DNA from: a bacterium
GTDB lineage: Bacteria; Zhuqueibacterota; Zhuqueibacteria; Residuimicrobiales; Residuimicrobiaceae
Assembly: GCA_029565685.1 (NCBI GenBank)
Contig: JAKQNR010000013.1
Span: 1 to 64,000 of the forward strand
Direction: 5' to 3'
Length of the DNA stretch: 64,000 nucleotides
A program made the position numbers and the translations under genes. Position 1 is the stretch's first letter. Each line of letters starts with the position of its first letter. Below are positions 1 to 8,953 of the stretch, in pieces. The notes below the pieces were generated by a model that saw only the letters and a program-made list of their open reading frames with translations, made no database searches and was not told where the DNA came from.

Positions 1-1
1 C

Positions 2-3000
2 ATGGCCGAGGTGTCGCTCAAAATCGAGAACACCAAGAACATCCTGCCCATCGATTACAGCGAGGTTTTGATCACCCGCCGGCTGTTTCGCTCCGGTGAA
101 AGTCAGTATTTGATCAACGGAAATACCTGCCGGTTGAAGGATATTTTGGATCTGTTTCTCGACACCGGCGCCGGGCCGCACACCTATTCGGTCATCGAGC
201 TGGCGCAGGTGGAGCGTATTTTGAACGGCAAGGAGGATGAACGGCGGAAAATTTTCGAAGAAGCTGCCGGCATCACCAAATACAAGCTGCGCCGGAAAGC
301 CACCTTTCGCAAGCTGGAATCCACCGAGAAGGATTTGATCCGCATCGAGGACATCATGTCCGAGGTGGAGAAAAACGTGCGCACGTTGAAACGGCAGGTG
401 ACCAAAGCACAGCGCTATCAGGAGTTGGCGGAGGAGCTCAAGGCGCTGGAGATCGCGCTGGCAGACCATGACTATAACCGGTTGACGCTGGAGCTTGAGC
501 CGCTGGAAACGCATCTGGATTTGGCCCGGGGTGAACGCGAGTCCTCCTCCTCCACTCTGGCCATGCGCGATGCGGACTATGAAGCTGCGCGCGCCAAGCT
601 CTTGGACCTGGAGCGTGCGCTTGCGGAAAAGCAACGCCTATTGAACGAACAGCTGCGGGAATCGCAGAAATTTGAAGAGCGCATTCTGGTCAACCAGGAG
701 CGCGTCCGTTCTCTGGAAGAGTCCAACCTGCGTTACATTCAGGAGCGGGAATCTCTGCAGCTCAAGCTGCAGGCCCTGCAGGAGCAGCAGCAGGTGATCA
801 ACGAACGCACGGCGGTCTCGGAGCGTATATTAAACGATCATCTTGCGGAACAGGTGCAGGTCAATCAGGATTATGAGGCCATCCGTCGCGATTATGAGGA
901 AAAACGGATCCGTTTTCGCGAGATCGAATCGCAGGTGCTGATCATCACCGAAGAGCTGAGCCGCAAACAGAACGAAGGGGAGCGGCTCAAGGCCACGGAA
1001 GAGAATCTGTCGCGGCGCATCGCCCAGATCACGGAAGAGGAAAAGGCGACCAGCGAACGGCTGCAGGAGGTGACAGCGCTGCTGCAGTCCACCCGCACGC
1101 GCGAAGTCGGCCTCACGCAGAGCCTGGAGGAGAAAAAGAAAAAGACCGCCGAGTTGATGCGCAGCGAGGACGAGATGAAGCGCTCGTTCGAGCAGATGCA
1201 AAAGCAGGAGGGGCAGGACCGCAACCGGGTGGAGGTGTTGACGCATCAGGCCGAATTGATCAAGCGGCTCATCGACACCTATGAAGATTATCCCTCGGGC
1301 GTCCGGTTTCTGGCGACCAATAAGGAAATCGGGTTTTCCAGCTATGGGCCTCTGGCCAACATCATACAGGTTCAGCCCAATTACCGTTCGGCCATCTCGG
1401 CCAGTCTCGGCGAAGCGGCCACCTATCTGGTGGTGGAGGATGCCTCCGCGGCGTTCAACGGCATCGGCCTGTTGAAGGAGGAACGCCGGGGGGTGGTGAC
1501 GTTTGCGCCGCGCAATGAGATCAAGTGGCGGGTGAATCATCGGCCCGCGGTCAGTGACTTGGGGGTGATCGGCTATGCAGACGAGCTGGTCTCCCACGAT
1601 GAGTCGTTTCAGGATCTGATCTATGCGGTGTTGGGCCATTTTCTGGTGGTGCAGGATTTGCAGACCGCCAATCGCATCTACAACCAGGTCAAGTCCCATC
1701 AGGTCAATGTGGTGACTCTAGCCGGCGAGGTGTTGGGCCACTCTGGCTTTATCCGCGGCGGCACCAACCACCGCAATCAGTCTGATTTTGTCGGCCGGCA
1801 GGAGCAGCTGCAGGCGCTGGTGGCGGAGATCGATAAATTAAAACAAGGGATCGACCTGCGCCATACGCAGATGGCGCAAAAGGAACTGGACATTCAGCGC
1901 ACCAAAATCGACATCGAGGCGCAATCGGCTGAAATTAAAAAAATGGAAGAAGAGCTGGCCAATCTCAAGGTCGAACTGGGCAAAATGACCTTTGAGGAAG
2001 CCAGCCTGCAGGAGACGCATCACAAGCAACTCACTGAACGTCAGCATCTGCTCGGCGAGGTTAGCCAGTTGGGGCAGAACCTGGAGCTGCAGGCCATGGG
2101 AGCGGATGATCTGACCAGCCGCCGTCAGCAGCTCGGACAGACCGCGAACCAGCTGAGCGAAGAGATCAAGAACCAAGAGCAGAACGTCGCCGATGTCTCC
2201 GGCCGTCTGCAGGAGATCAACGTGCTCGTGGCGAAATGGCAGAGCGATCACGAGTCCCTGCGCCGTGAGATGGAGTCTATCGCCGGCCAAATCCGCGAGA
2301 CCAGTGATCTGATCCGGATGCGCACCGAGGAGACGGACCGGGCGCGCAAAGAAATATTGGAACTTCACAAGGTCAATGAGGAGTATCATCAACGGATAGA
2401 GGAGCTGAAGGGAAAGCGTGAAGCGCTGCAGGCGGAATTGACCTCCCTGGAAGAACAGCAGTATCAGACCAACACCCTGGTGGCGGAGCAGGAAAAGGCC
2501 ATCCGTTATGAGCGCGGCAAGCTCGATGAGCTGGCCGAATCGGTGCACAAGATCGAGTTGCGCGTTTCCGAGCTCAAACTGCGGCTGGAGAATTTAAAGT
2601 CCCGCATGCGCGAAGAATTTGAATACACCCTGCAGCGCGGTCCGGTGGATGAGACTTTTAACGCTGAAGAGATTGGCAAGCGTATCGAAGAGATGCGGGA
2701 AAAAATCAAAGAGGTGGGGCCGGTCAATCTCCTGTCGCTCAAAGAGTACGAGCAGGAGAAAGAGCGGATGGAGTTTTTGCAGGTGCAGCGGGACGATCTT
2801 ATCAAAGCGCGCAAGAATTTAACCGAAACCATCGACATCATCAACGCCACGGCACGGCAAAAATTCATGGAGACCTTTGAACAGGTACAGCAGAATTTTT
2901 CCCAGGTGTTCGGCAAATTTTTCGAAGGCGGGCGCGCCAGCCTGGCCCTGCAGGAGACGGCCGATCCGCTGGAAGCGGAGATCGAGATATTCGCCACGCC

Positions 3001-3334
3001 GGGCGGCAAAAAAATGTCTGCCATCACGTTGCTTTCGGGAGGGGAAAAATCCCTGACCGCCATCTCTCTGTTGTTCGCCATCTATTTGTATAAACCCAGC
3101 CCCTTCTGTATCTTTGATGAAGTGGACGCGCCGCTGGACGATCGCAATGTGCGTCGGTTCACCAATGCGCTGCAAGAATTCTCCAAGAACACTCAATTTT
3201 TAGTGGTCACGCATAATAAAATGACCATGCGGGCCGCGGACCAGCTGTACGGCATTACCATGGAAGAAAAGGGTGTGTCCAAAGTCGTATCGGTCAAGTT
3301 CGATTCCAATCAAAACGGGAATGCCGCTGGCTAG
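2..3334 (+). CDS. smc: Chromosome segregation protein SMC (5' end outside the window)
   Basis: ATPase of the bacterial condensin complex, which loops and compacts DNA with ScpA and ScpB. The visible 1110 residues lack roughly the first 75 of a normal SMC, including the Walker A head segment, so the ATG at base 2 is internal and the gene starts upstream. Visible parts, in order: the rest of the N-terminal head (TRRLFRSGESQYLING), a long coiled coil, a hinge at about residues 426-590 (YEDYPSGVRFL through GFIRGG), a second coiled coil, and the C-terminal head with signature LLSGGEKSLTA near residue 1010, Walker B CIFDEVDAPLDD near 1036 and the VTHNK switch region near 1065. A GWxTD-domain gene follows after 32 bases. 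The family call is secure. Confidence 0.97.
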   Translation: MAEVSLKIENTKNILPIDYSEVLITRRLFRSGESQYLINGNTCRLKDILDLFLDTGAGPHTYSVIELAQVERILNGKEDERRKIFEEAAGITKYKLRRKATFRKLESTEKDLIRIEDIMSEVEKNVRTLKRQVTKAQRYQELAEELKALEIALADHDYNRLTLELEPLETHLDLARGERESSSSTLAMRDADYEAARAKLLDLERALAEKQRLLNEQLRESQKFEERILVNQERVRSLEESNLRYIQERESLQLKLQALQEQQQVINERTAVSERILNDHLAEQVQVNQDYEAIRRDYEEKRIRFREIESQVLIITEELSRKQNEGERLKATEENLSRRIAQITEEEKATSERLQEVTALLQSTRTREVGLTQSLEEKKKKTAELMRSEDEMKRSFEQMQKQEGQDRNRVEVLTHQAELIKRLIDTYEDYPSGVRFLATNKEIGFSSYGPLANIIQVQPNYRSAISASLGEAATYLVVEDASAAFNGIGLLKEERRGVVTFAPRNEIKWRVNHRPAVSDLGVIGYADELVSHDESFQDLIYAVLGHFLVVQDLQTANRIYNQVKSHQVNVVTLAGEVLGHSGFIRGGTNHRNQSDFVGRQEQLQALVAEIDKLKQGIDLRHTQMAQKELDIQRTKIDIEAQSAEIKKMEEELANLKVELGKMTFEEASLQETHHKQLTERQHLLGEVSQLGQNLELQAMGADDLTSRRQQLGQTANQLSEEIKNQEQNVADVSGRLQEINVLVAKWQSDHESLRREMESIAGQIRETSDLIRMRTEETDRARKEILELHKVNEEYHQRIEELKGKREALQAELTSLEEQQYQTNTLVAEQEKAIRYERGKLDELAESVHKIELRVSELKLRLENLKSRMREEFEYTLQRGPVDETFNAEEIGKRIEEMREKIKEVGPVNLLSLKEYEQEKERMEFLQVQRDDLIKARKNLTETIDIINATARQKFMETFEQVQQNFSQVFGKFFEGGRASLALQETADPLEAEIEIFATPGGKKMSAITLLSGGEKSLTAISLLFAIYLYKPSPFCIFDEVDAPLDDRNVRRFTNALQEFSKNTQFLVVTHNKMTMRAADQLYGITMEEKGVSKVVSVKFDSNQNGNAAG

Positions 3335-3366
3335 TTCTCTGTCAGCCGGCTCTCAGGAGATACAAC

Positions 3367-4827
3367 ATGAGCCGTCGAATGCATGGCGTGGTTGTTCTGT
3401 TGTCGATGCTGCTGGTCGTTGGGTTTACGGTCTTCGGACAGAACGCAAAGACGCCTCCGCAGAATTTGCATTTTGTCGCTGATTATTCCCAGTTCCGTTA
3501 CTCCGACAGCCTGATGTATGTCGAATTTTCCGCCTCTGTGGACCGGGAGATGCTGGTCTACATCGCGGACGGCGGCCGGTTTAAAGGGGAATTCCTGGTC
3601 ACAGCCGAACTGCTGCAGCAGGATTCGGTGGTCAGCCGCAAAATGTGGAGAAATGTCAACCAAGTGGACAGTCTGGCGGAAATCGTGCCAGGGCAAAAGC
3701 TGTATTGCATGAATTCTTTCGTCGTTTCGCCGCAGCCGTCGCGCATTCGTCTAACCATTCAGGATCCTCAATATCCGCAAGGCGCCGGCGTCGTCGAATG
3801 GCCGTTTCAACCGCGCCTATTCAGCGGCGATTCTCTGCAGCTGTCCGATATCCAGATGGCCGGCTCCATCGAGCGGGACACGACCACCAGCGTATACACC
3901 AAGAACGGTTTTCGGATCAGCCCCAATCCCACCGCGTTGTACGGAATCGGTTTGCCGATCATGTACAGCTATCTCGAAATTTACAATTTGGCGCCAGCCT
4001 CCTCCGAGGCGGGTGGCAACTACCGTGTGGAATATAAAGTGTATTCCACGGATGGCGTTCTGGTGAAGAGCTATGGAGTCAAGGAGCGGCGCAAACCCGG
4101 CACGTCGGCTGTGGAAGTGAACGGCGCCAATGTGGTCACTTTGGTCTCCGGCGCCTATCTGCTGCGCGTCGAGGTGACGGACCTGGAAACCAACGCCATA
4201 GCCAAAGCGGAACACAAATTTTTTGTGTACCGTGAAGGGGATTACGCCGAGGGCGGCGAACGCTTCAAGAAAAGAGAAGAGATCCTGGGCGCCGGGAGCG
4301 CCGGGTTGGACGCTGGACGATACGACACTATGAGCGAAAAGGAGCTTAACACCGAGTTTGAATACGCCCGCTACATCGCATCAAAGGAGGAACGCGACAC
4401 CTACAAAAGGCTGAATCTGGAGGGGAAACGCAAGTACATCAAGGAATTTTGGGCGAAACGCGACCAGACGCCGAATACGCCGGAAAATGAGTACAAACGT
4501 GATTATCTCGAGCGCGTTCAGCACGCCAATCAATCGTTGCGTGGAACCTTCCGGGATGGCTGGCGCACAGACCGGGGGCGCGTGATTCTCATCTACGGCC
4601 GCGCCGATGAAATCGAAAGGTTCCCTTTCAACAATCAAAACCGTTCTTATGAAATCTGGCATTATTATCAGGTGCAGGGAGGCGTGGTTTTCATTTTCGT
4701 CGACAAGCGTGAGATGGGGGATTATGAACTGGTGCACTCGACCGCCCGCGGTGAGTTGTACGATGAAGAGTGGCCGCGCTGGATCAACCCCAACTCGGAC
4801 GCCTCCAGCAGCGGCGTCGCCTATTAG
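3367..4827 (+). CDS. GWxTD domain-containing secreted protein
   Basis: A 486-residue exported protein of unknown function. It starts with a signal peptide (basic MSRRMHG, then a hydrophobic stretch to about residue 25). The middle is beta-rich and predicted extracytoplasmic. The C-terminal 110 residues form a GWxTD domain, seen as DGWRTDRGRVILIYGRAD followed by YEIWHYY and VFIFVDK. GWxTD proteins occur mostly in FCB-group and Acidobacteria genomes and have no established biochemical role. The start follows an AGGAG ribosome site seven bases upstream. It probably shares a transcript with smc, 32 bases upstream, and the transcript ends at the terminator just downstream. Confidence 0.9.
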   Translation: MSRRMHGVVVLLSMLLVVGFTVFGQNAKTPPQNLHFVADYSQFRYSDSLMYVEFSASVDREMLVYIADGGRFKGEFLVTAELLQQDSVVSRKMWRNVNQVDSLAEIVPGQKLYCMNSFVVSPQPSRIRLTIQDPQYPQGAGVVEWPFQPRLFSGDSLQLSDIQMAGSIERDTTTSVYTKNGFRISPNPTALYGIGLPIMYSYLEIYNLAPASSEAGGNYRVEYKVYSTDGVLVKSYGVKERRKPGTSAVEVNGANVVTLVSGAYLLRVEVTDLETNAIAKAEHKFFVYREGDYAEGGERFKKREEILGAGSAGLDAGRYDTMSEKELNTEFEYARYIASKEERDTYKRLNLEGKRKYIKEFWAKRDQTPNTPENEYKRDYLERVQHANQSLRGTFRDGWRTDRGRVILIYGRADEIERFPFNNQNRSYEIWHYYQVQGGVVFIFVDKREMGDYELVHSTARGELYDEEWPRWINPNSDASSSGVAY

Positions 4828-4841
4828 GCTCGCCAGCCGCC

Positions 4842-4873
4842 AAAAAAGCGCCCCTCTCTGGGGCGTTTTTTTT
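4842..4873. terminator. Bidirectional rho-independent terminator
   Basis: A 6-bp GC stem (CGCCCC at 4849-4854 with GGGGCG at 4860-4865) has a five-base TCTCT loop. It is flanked by an A-tract on the left (4842-4847) and a T-tract on the right (4866-4873), so it can end transcription from both sides. It sits between two convergent genes, the GWxTD gene ending at 4827 and the URO-D gene ending at 4901. Confidence 0.88.
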
Positions 4874-4900
4874 ATCCACGATCAACTCCCTCGCACCGCA

Positions 4901-5998
4901 TCAGTCTTCCAGCGTCGGCCGATGCGCCTCCTCAATCATGGCCAGATAATTTTCCACCGGCACATAGCTGGGTATGGAATTGCCGGATCCGATCGCATAC
5001 CGACCGCGGCTGCCGCAGTTGTCGATCAGCTCTCTCGTTCTTTTGCGCACCTGTTCTGGAGTGCCAGCCGCCAGGATGTTGATGTCCAAACCGCCGAGCA
5101 CCGCGATTCGATCGCCAAAGCGCTGCTGAAACGCCTCCACCGGCAAGATCGCATCCTCAAATGAATGTTTGCCGTCGATGCGGACGTCATCGATCAGGGT
5201 TTGCATCACCGGCGTCACCTGGCCGCAGGAATGGAGAAAATACGGGAGACGGTGTTCATGGGCCAGGGCGGCGAACCGTTTGTGCCAGGGCAGAAAATAG
5301 GTTTGCAGATCCGCCGGGCTGATGAGCGTGCCGGAGCGGAATCCCATATCATCTCCCTGAAAGATCACCAGCAGGGTGTCCAGTTGCAGCAGACGGCGAT
5401 AATAGGCTTCAATGAGTTCGCCGACCCGGTCGGTGACGGCTTTCACCAGATCCGGCTGATCCATCAGGCTGTAGCATAATCCCTCATAAGAAAAAATCTT
5501 GGATACATGCTCGAAAATGCCGGCGGCGTGACAGGTGATCAGGCCCATGCCGTCGGGCAAATGGCGGTTCAAATAGTCCAAGGGAAAAAAATCAACCTGT
5601 TCGACATCAGGCCAGTCGAACGTTTCAAAGTCCTGCCAATTGGCGATAACGCCCTGGTGCTGTTCATCCCATTTTCGTAGACGCTGTGGATCCGGCCCCA
5701 CATCCTGGGCGATCAGGGCGTGGGGTTGAAAGCTCATGCCGGTTTCAAAGCGGACAAAATCGTACCCCAGGCGGTACCAGACCTGAATAAAATTATCCAG
5801 ATAGGCTGACTGGCTGGAGCGGTCCGGCCCAAACGGCGTCCAGGTCCGATCAAGCAGGTTGGTGACAATCGGGCGCAGCAGCACATCGTCGATGATGTAT
5901 TCGATCAGGGGCACACGGCCTCCCGGACGATGTTGCATCAACCGGGCGACAAAATCGCGGCCGTCCGGATGCGGCGGTGAATTGAGAAAAGAGTACAT
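4901..5998 (-). CDS. Uroporphyrinogen decarboxylase (URO-D) family protein
   Basis: A 365-residue cytoplasmic TIM-barrel protein of the URO-D superfamily. The second half carries the family pattern LPYFLHSCGQV followed by DGKHSFEDAILPVEAFQQRFG and LGGLDINIL. HSCG-type motifs with an acidic following segment are typical of the non-haem branch related to corrinoid methyltransferases such as MtaA, not of true HemE, and no other haem gene is nearby. The substrate cannot be read from sequence. Start choice: the ATG at 5998 has AGGA eight bases upstream and a good promoter at 6029-6057. It is transcribed alone, convergent with the GWxTD gene. Confidence 0.85.
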   Translation of the reverse strand: MYSFLNSPPHPDGRDFVARLMQHRPGGRVPLIEYIIDDVLLRPIVTNLLDRTWTPFGPDRSSQSAYLDNFIQVWYRLGYDFVRFETGMSFQPHALIAQDVGPDPQRLRKWDEQHQGVIANWQDFETFDWPDVEQVDFFPLDYLNRHLPDGMGLITCHAAGIFEHVSKIFSYEGLCYSLMDQPDLVKAVTDRVGELIEAYYRRLLQLDTLLVIFQGDDMGFRSGTLISPADLQTYFLPWHKRFAALAHEHRLPYFLHSCGQVTPVMQTLIDDVRIDGKHSFEDAILPVEAFQQRFGDRIAVLGGLDINILAAGTPEQVRKRTRELIDNCGSRGRYAIGSGNSIPSYVPVENYLAMIEEAHRPTLED

Positions 5999-6028
5999 CT
6001 GTTGATCCTCATTTTAAGTTCGGCAATA

Positions 6029-6057
6029 AGTATAGTCATTTGCATAAAAAATATCAA
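6029..6057 (-). promoter_or_regulatory. Sigma-70-type promoter for the URO-D gene
   Basis: On the minus strand the -35 box is TTGATA (6052-6057) and the -10 box is TATACT (6029-6034), with a spacer of exactly 17. It lies about 30 bases upstream of the URO-D start and is divergent from the promoter at 6090-6118. Confidence 0.75.
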
Positions 6058-6089
6058 TTACTATTTACCGTTGGAAGCAGAATTTGCTG

Positions 6090-6118
6090 TTGCATTTATC
6101 TGGTGATTCCGTTATATT
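6090..6118 (+). promoter_or_regulatory. Sigma-70-type promoter for the ubiA-dtd-maf-rodZ-mpl run
   Basis: The -35 box is TTGCAT (6090-6095), the spacer is 17, and the -10 box is TATATT (6113-6118). Transcription would start near 6125, giving a leader of about 36 bases before the prenyltransferase ATG at 6161. Confidence 0.75.
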
Positions 6119-6160
6119 TATCGTTATGCTTGTAATGTATCCATTAAAGGCGCCCCATTT

Positions 6161-7000
6161 ATGAAGAATCGGCTGTTTGGTCTGCTACAGATCATCCGGC
6201 CATTGAATGTGATCATCGCCATGGCCTCGGTGCTGCTCGCCGTGCTCATCTGTAATCCGCACACCCGGTTGCGCCATCTGATTCTGGCAATGCTGGTGGG
6301 CGGTCTGGTCACCAGCGGCGCCAATACGATCAATGATTATTTTGACATCGAGATCGACCGTATCAACCGGCCGCGACGGCCGCTGCCGGCCGGGCTGTTG
6401 TCGCCATCTGCCGCCCGGAAAATTGCTTTTTTCTTTTTCACTTCAGCGTTGACGTTGGCCGCGTTTCTCGGCCCTGAGAGCCTGCTCATCGTCGGTCTGA
6501 GTATCCCCCTGGTCTACGTTTACAGTGCGGTATTCAAGACCACCGCGGTGTGGGGCAACCTGATCGTGGGCTTGACCACTGGATTGGCGTTTATTTTCGG
6601 CGGCACGGTGGCGGGCGATTTGCAGCAGGCGTGGATGCCGTTTCTGTTCGCCTTTGTTATCAACTGGGCACGCGAAATCATCAAAGACATCGAAGATATC
6701 CCCGGCGACCGTCAGGCCAGCGCGCAGACGCTGCCGATCCGTTACGGCGTTTCGGCAGCGAGACGGTTGATCACCGCCCTGCTGATAGGACTGATCCTGC
6801 TCACCGCAGTGCCCTATCTGTTGGATCTTTACGGCCGGCTCTATCTGTTGGCAGTCATGACGCTGGTCAATTCATTGTTGATAACGGTTCTAGTGGAATT
6901 GTGGCGCGAGCTGGACAGCCGCAGGCTGCGCCGCATGAGCAATTGTCTGAAAGTGGCCATGTTCTCAGGCCTGGTGGCTTTGCTGGTCGGACACTGGTAA
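6161..7000 (+). CDS. UbiA-family prenyltransferase, geranylgeranylglyceryl-phosphate type
   Basis: A 279-residue integral membrane prenyltransferase with about eight or nine helices. The first Asp-rich motif is NDYFDIEID at residues 58-66, followed by RINRPRRPLPAG. The second is REIIKDIEDIPGDR at about 171-184, followed by TLPIRYG. These Mg-pyrophosphate motifs, and especially the REIxKDIEDxxGD...TLP form, resemble digeranylgeranylglyceryl-phosphate synthases of archaeal ether-lipid synthesis and their FCB-group relatives. UbiA (4-hydroxybenzoate) and MenA remain possible, but no quinone gene is adjacent. The ribosome site is weak; the start is the first in-frame ATG after the promoter. It leads a run of housekeeping genes. 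Confidence 0.85.
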   Translation: MKNRLFGLLQIIRPLNVIIAMASVLLAVLICNPHTRLRHLILAMLVGGLVTSGANTINDYFDIEIDRINRPRRPLPAGLLSPSAARKIAFFFFTSALTLAAFLGPESLLIVGLSIPLVYVYSAVFKTTAVWGNLIVGLTTGLAFIFGGTVAGDLQQAWMPFLFAFVINWAREIIKDIEDIPGDRQASAQTLPIRYGVSAARRLITALLIGLILLTAVPYLLDLYGRLYLLAVMTLVNSLLITVLVELWRELDSRRLRRMSNCLKVAMFSGLVALLVGHW

Positions 7001-7015
7001 GGAATCCAGTTTTTC

Positions 7016-7474
7016 ATGCGAGCACTTTTGCAACGCGTTACTCAGGCGTCCGTCAAGATCCATGGGGTTGAAACCGGCCGCATCGACCGAGGACTGGTGG
7101 TCTTTCTCGGTGTCAGCAGCCGGGACGCCGAAAGTGCTGCTGCCTATCTGGCTGAAAGGATAGCTCACTTGCGCATTTTTCAGGATAACGAAGGCAAGAC
7201 CAACCTTTCGTTGCTGGAGGTGCAGGGTTCGGTGCTGGCGATCTCTCAATTCACCCTGTACGCCGATTGCACGCGCGGTCGGCGTCCGGGTTTTTCTTAC
7301 GCCGGACGACCGGAGATCGCCGAGCCGCTCTATCACCGCTTTATGGAATTGGTACGATCGTTCGGTGTGACTGTGGCCGAGGGTCAATTCGGCGCCGACA
7401 TGTTGGTGGAAATACATAACGACGGTCCGTTTACGATTTTGCTGGACAGCGACGAAAAGCGCCGAGAGGATTGA
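7016..7474 (+). CDS. dtd: D-aminoacyl-tRNA deacylase
   Basis: Removes D-amino acids (and glycine from tRNA-Ala) mischarged onto tRNA; a cytoplasmic homodimer. At 152 residues it is full length for the Dtd family. Both active-site motifs are visible: SQFTLYAD near residue 79 and the Gly-cisPro type motif NDGPFTI near residue 137. The second usually reads NGPVT, so F for V is a mild variation. The gene starts 15 bases after the prenyltransferase stop, and its TGA overlaps the TTG start of maf. Confidence 0.97.
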   Translation: MRALLQRVTQASVKIHGVETGRIDRGLVVFLGVSSRDAESAAAYLAERIAHLRIFQDNEGKTNLSLLEVQGSVLAISQFTLYADCTRGRRPGFSYAGRPEIAEPLYHRFMELVRSFGVTVAEGQFGADMLVEIHNDGPFTILLDSDEKRRED

Positions 7475-8067
7475 GGGTGTTTCAGGAACTGCAGAAACGC
7501 AACTATGTATTGGCGTCGCGATCGCCTCGGCGCAGTCAATTGTTGTCGATGATCCAGCTGCCCTTTACCGTCTTGGCCAGCGACCACGATGAAAAAGCGT
7601 TGGACGAACCGGATCCAGGCCGTCATGTTCTGCTGCAGTCGTTGGCCAAGGCGCAGCAGGTGGCCGGCCAGGTGGAGGATGCGATCATCATCGGCGCCGA
7701 CACCATCGTTGTGCTGGACGATGAAATTCTCGGCAAACCTAGATCCCCAGAGCATGCGGCGGAGATGCTGCGCCGGCTGAGCGCCAGAACGCATCAGGTG
7801 TTCACCGGGTTTTCACTTGTCGACCAACGGTGGGGCCGTACGCTTTCCGAGTACGAGGTGACCGCGGTTCATTTTCGTGCGCTGTCGGAGAAGGAGATTC
7901 TCTCCTACGCGCACAGCGACGGCCCCAGGGACAAGGCGGGCGCTTATGGCATTCAGGATGCCAGCGCTGTTTTTGCCGACCGGATCGACGGATGCTTTTA
8001 CAATGTAGTCGGTCTTCCTTTGACCAAATTCTATCTCGCCCTGTCAATCTTTATTCAAAACAATTAG
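7471..8067 (+). CDS. maf: Maf-like nucleoside triphosphate pyrophosphatase
   Basis: Hydrolyses non-canonical or modified NTPs such as dTTP, UTP or m7GTP to the monophosphate. It has 198 residues with the N-terminal Maf motif LASRSPRRSQLL, the central GADTIVVLDDEILGKP motif and the C-terminal DKAGAYGIQD motif. The first possible start is a TTG at 7471 that overlaps the dtd stop (TTGA); the GTG at 7477 is an alternative and would remove two residues. Coupling to dtd is likely. Confidence 0.95.
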   Translation: MRVFQELQKRNYVLASRSPRRSQLLSMIQLPFTVLASDHDEKALDEPDPGRHVLLQSLAKAQQVAGQVEDAIIIGADTIVVLDDEILGKPRSPEHAAEMLRRLSARTHQVFTGFSLVDQRWGRTLSEYEVTAVHFRALSEKEILSYAHSDGPRDKAGAYGIQDASAVFADRIDGCFYNVVGLPLTKFYLALSIFIQNN

Positions 8068-8074
8068 GAAGTCT

Positions 8075-8953
8075 GTGAAGGAAACAACCCAAGAACTTGC
8101 TCAAGAGTTGATCCATCAACGTGAGTTGAAGGGTCTTAACGTGGCCCAGTTGTCGGCAAAAACAAAAATCGCCGAACGGTTTATCGAAGCCATGGAACGA
8201 GGGGATTTTACTTTTTTGCCTCCGGTTTATGTGCGCGCTTTTCTGCGCACGCTGTCGCTGGAACTGGGTTTGGACCCGGAGGTGACGATTCGTCGCTACC
8301 GTTCACTGAGCGGCAGGCCGGAGGCTGAGGCGGTGGAAGTCGAAGCCGCTCCAGTCGCGCAGGCTCCGCCGCCGGGCTTGTCGAGCGGTCAGGAGACCTA
8401 TGCCCTGGGCAAAAAAGAGTCGGCTGGTCGTGGGCAGGGTGCTGGCGATAAGCGGGCTTTGATCATAGGCAGCATGGCGTTGATCGCCTGTGCGCTTTTG
8501 GCCGTCTATTTCCTTTTTCTGCAACCGGCTGAAGAGACGCTGCTGCTGGATACTGGAACCGTGGTGGAAAAAACCGAACCGGGCGCATCGGCAGACACCT
8601 CTCTGCTGATCCCTCTGAACGAAACGCCGTCCGCAGAGATCCCTGCGACTGAGGAACTGCATCTGGCCATCAAGATTTCCGACAGCGCCTGGGTGCGCAT
8701 CGTCTATCAGGACAGCCTGGTGGATGAAGGGGTGTTCGCACCAGGCGACGGCCGCAACTGGTCCAGCTCAAACCGGTTTTATATGAAAATCGGCAACGCC
8801 GGCGGCGTACACTTGTATTTGAACAACCAGGATCTGGGCGATGCAGGTGTGCGCGGTCAGGTCGTCAATTTGATGATCGATGCACAGGGGGTGAGTAAAA
8901 TAAGCGATGCGGATTTTCCGGCGGCGATGCGACAACCGCCAGGCCGCGAGTGA
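8075..8953 (+). CDS. RodZ-like helix-turn-helix membrane protein
   Basis: A 292-residue bitopic inner-membrane protein with RodZ architecture. It has a cytoplasmic HTH_25 domain (about residues 8-75), a Pro/Ala-rich linker, one transmembrane helix at 128-149, and a periplasmic beta domain of the DUF4115 type (about 195-275, DSAWVRIVYQD...). RodZ links MreB to the elongation machinery, and the neighbouring murein ligase fits an envelope role. The start is a GTG at 8075 with AGGAAG just upstream. The last codons overlap the first possible start of mpl. Confidence 0.85.
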   Translation: MKETTQELAQELIHQRELKGLNVAQLSAKTKIAERFIEAMERGDFTFLPPVYVRAFLRTLSLELGLDPEVTIRRYRSLSGRPEAEAVEVEAAPVAQAPPPGLSSGQETYALGKKESAGRGQGAGDKRALIIGSMALIACALLAVYFLFLQPAEETLLLDTGTVVEKTEPGASADTSLLIPLNETPSAEIPATEELHLAIKISDSAWVRIVYQDSLVDEGVFAPGDGRNWSSSNRFYMKIGNAGGVHLYLNNQDLGDAGVRGQVVNLMIDAQGVSKISDADFPAAMRQPPGRE

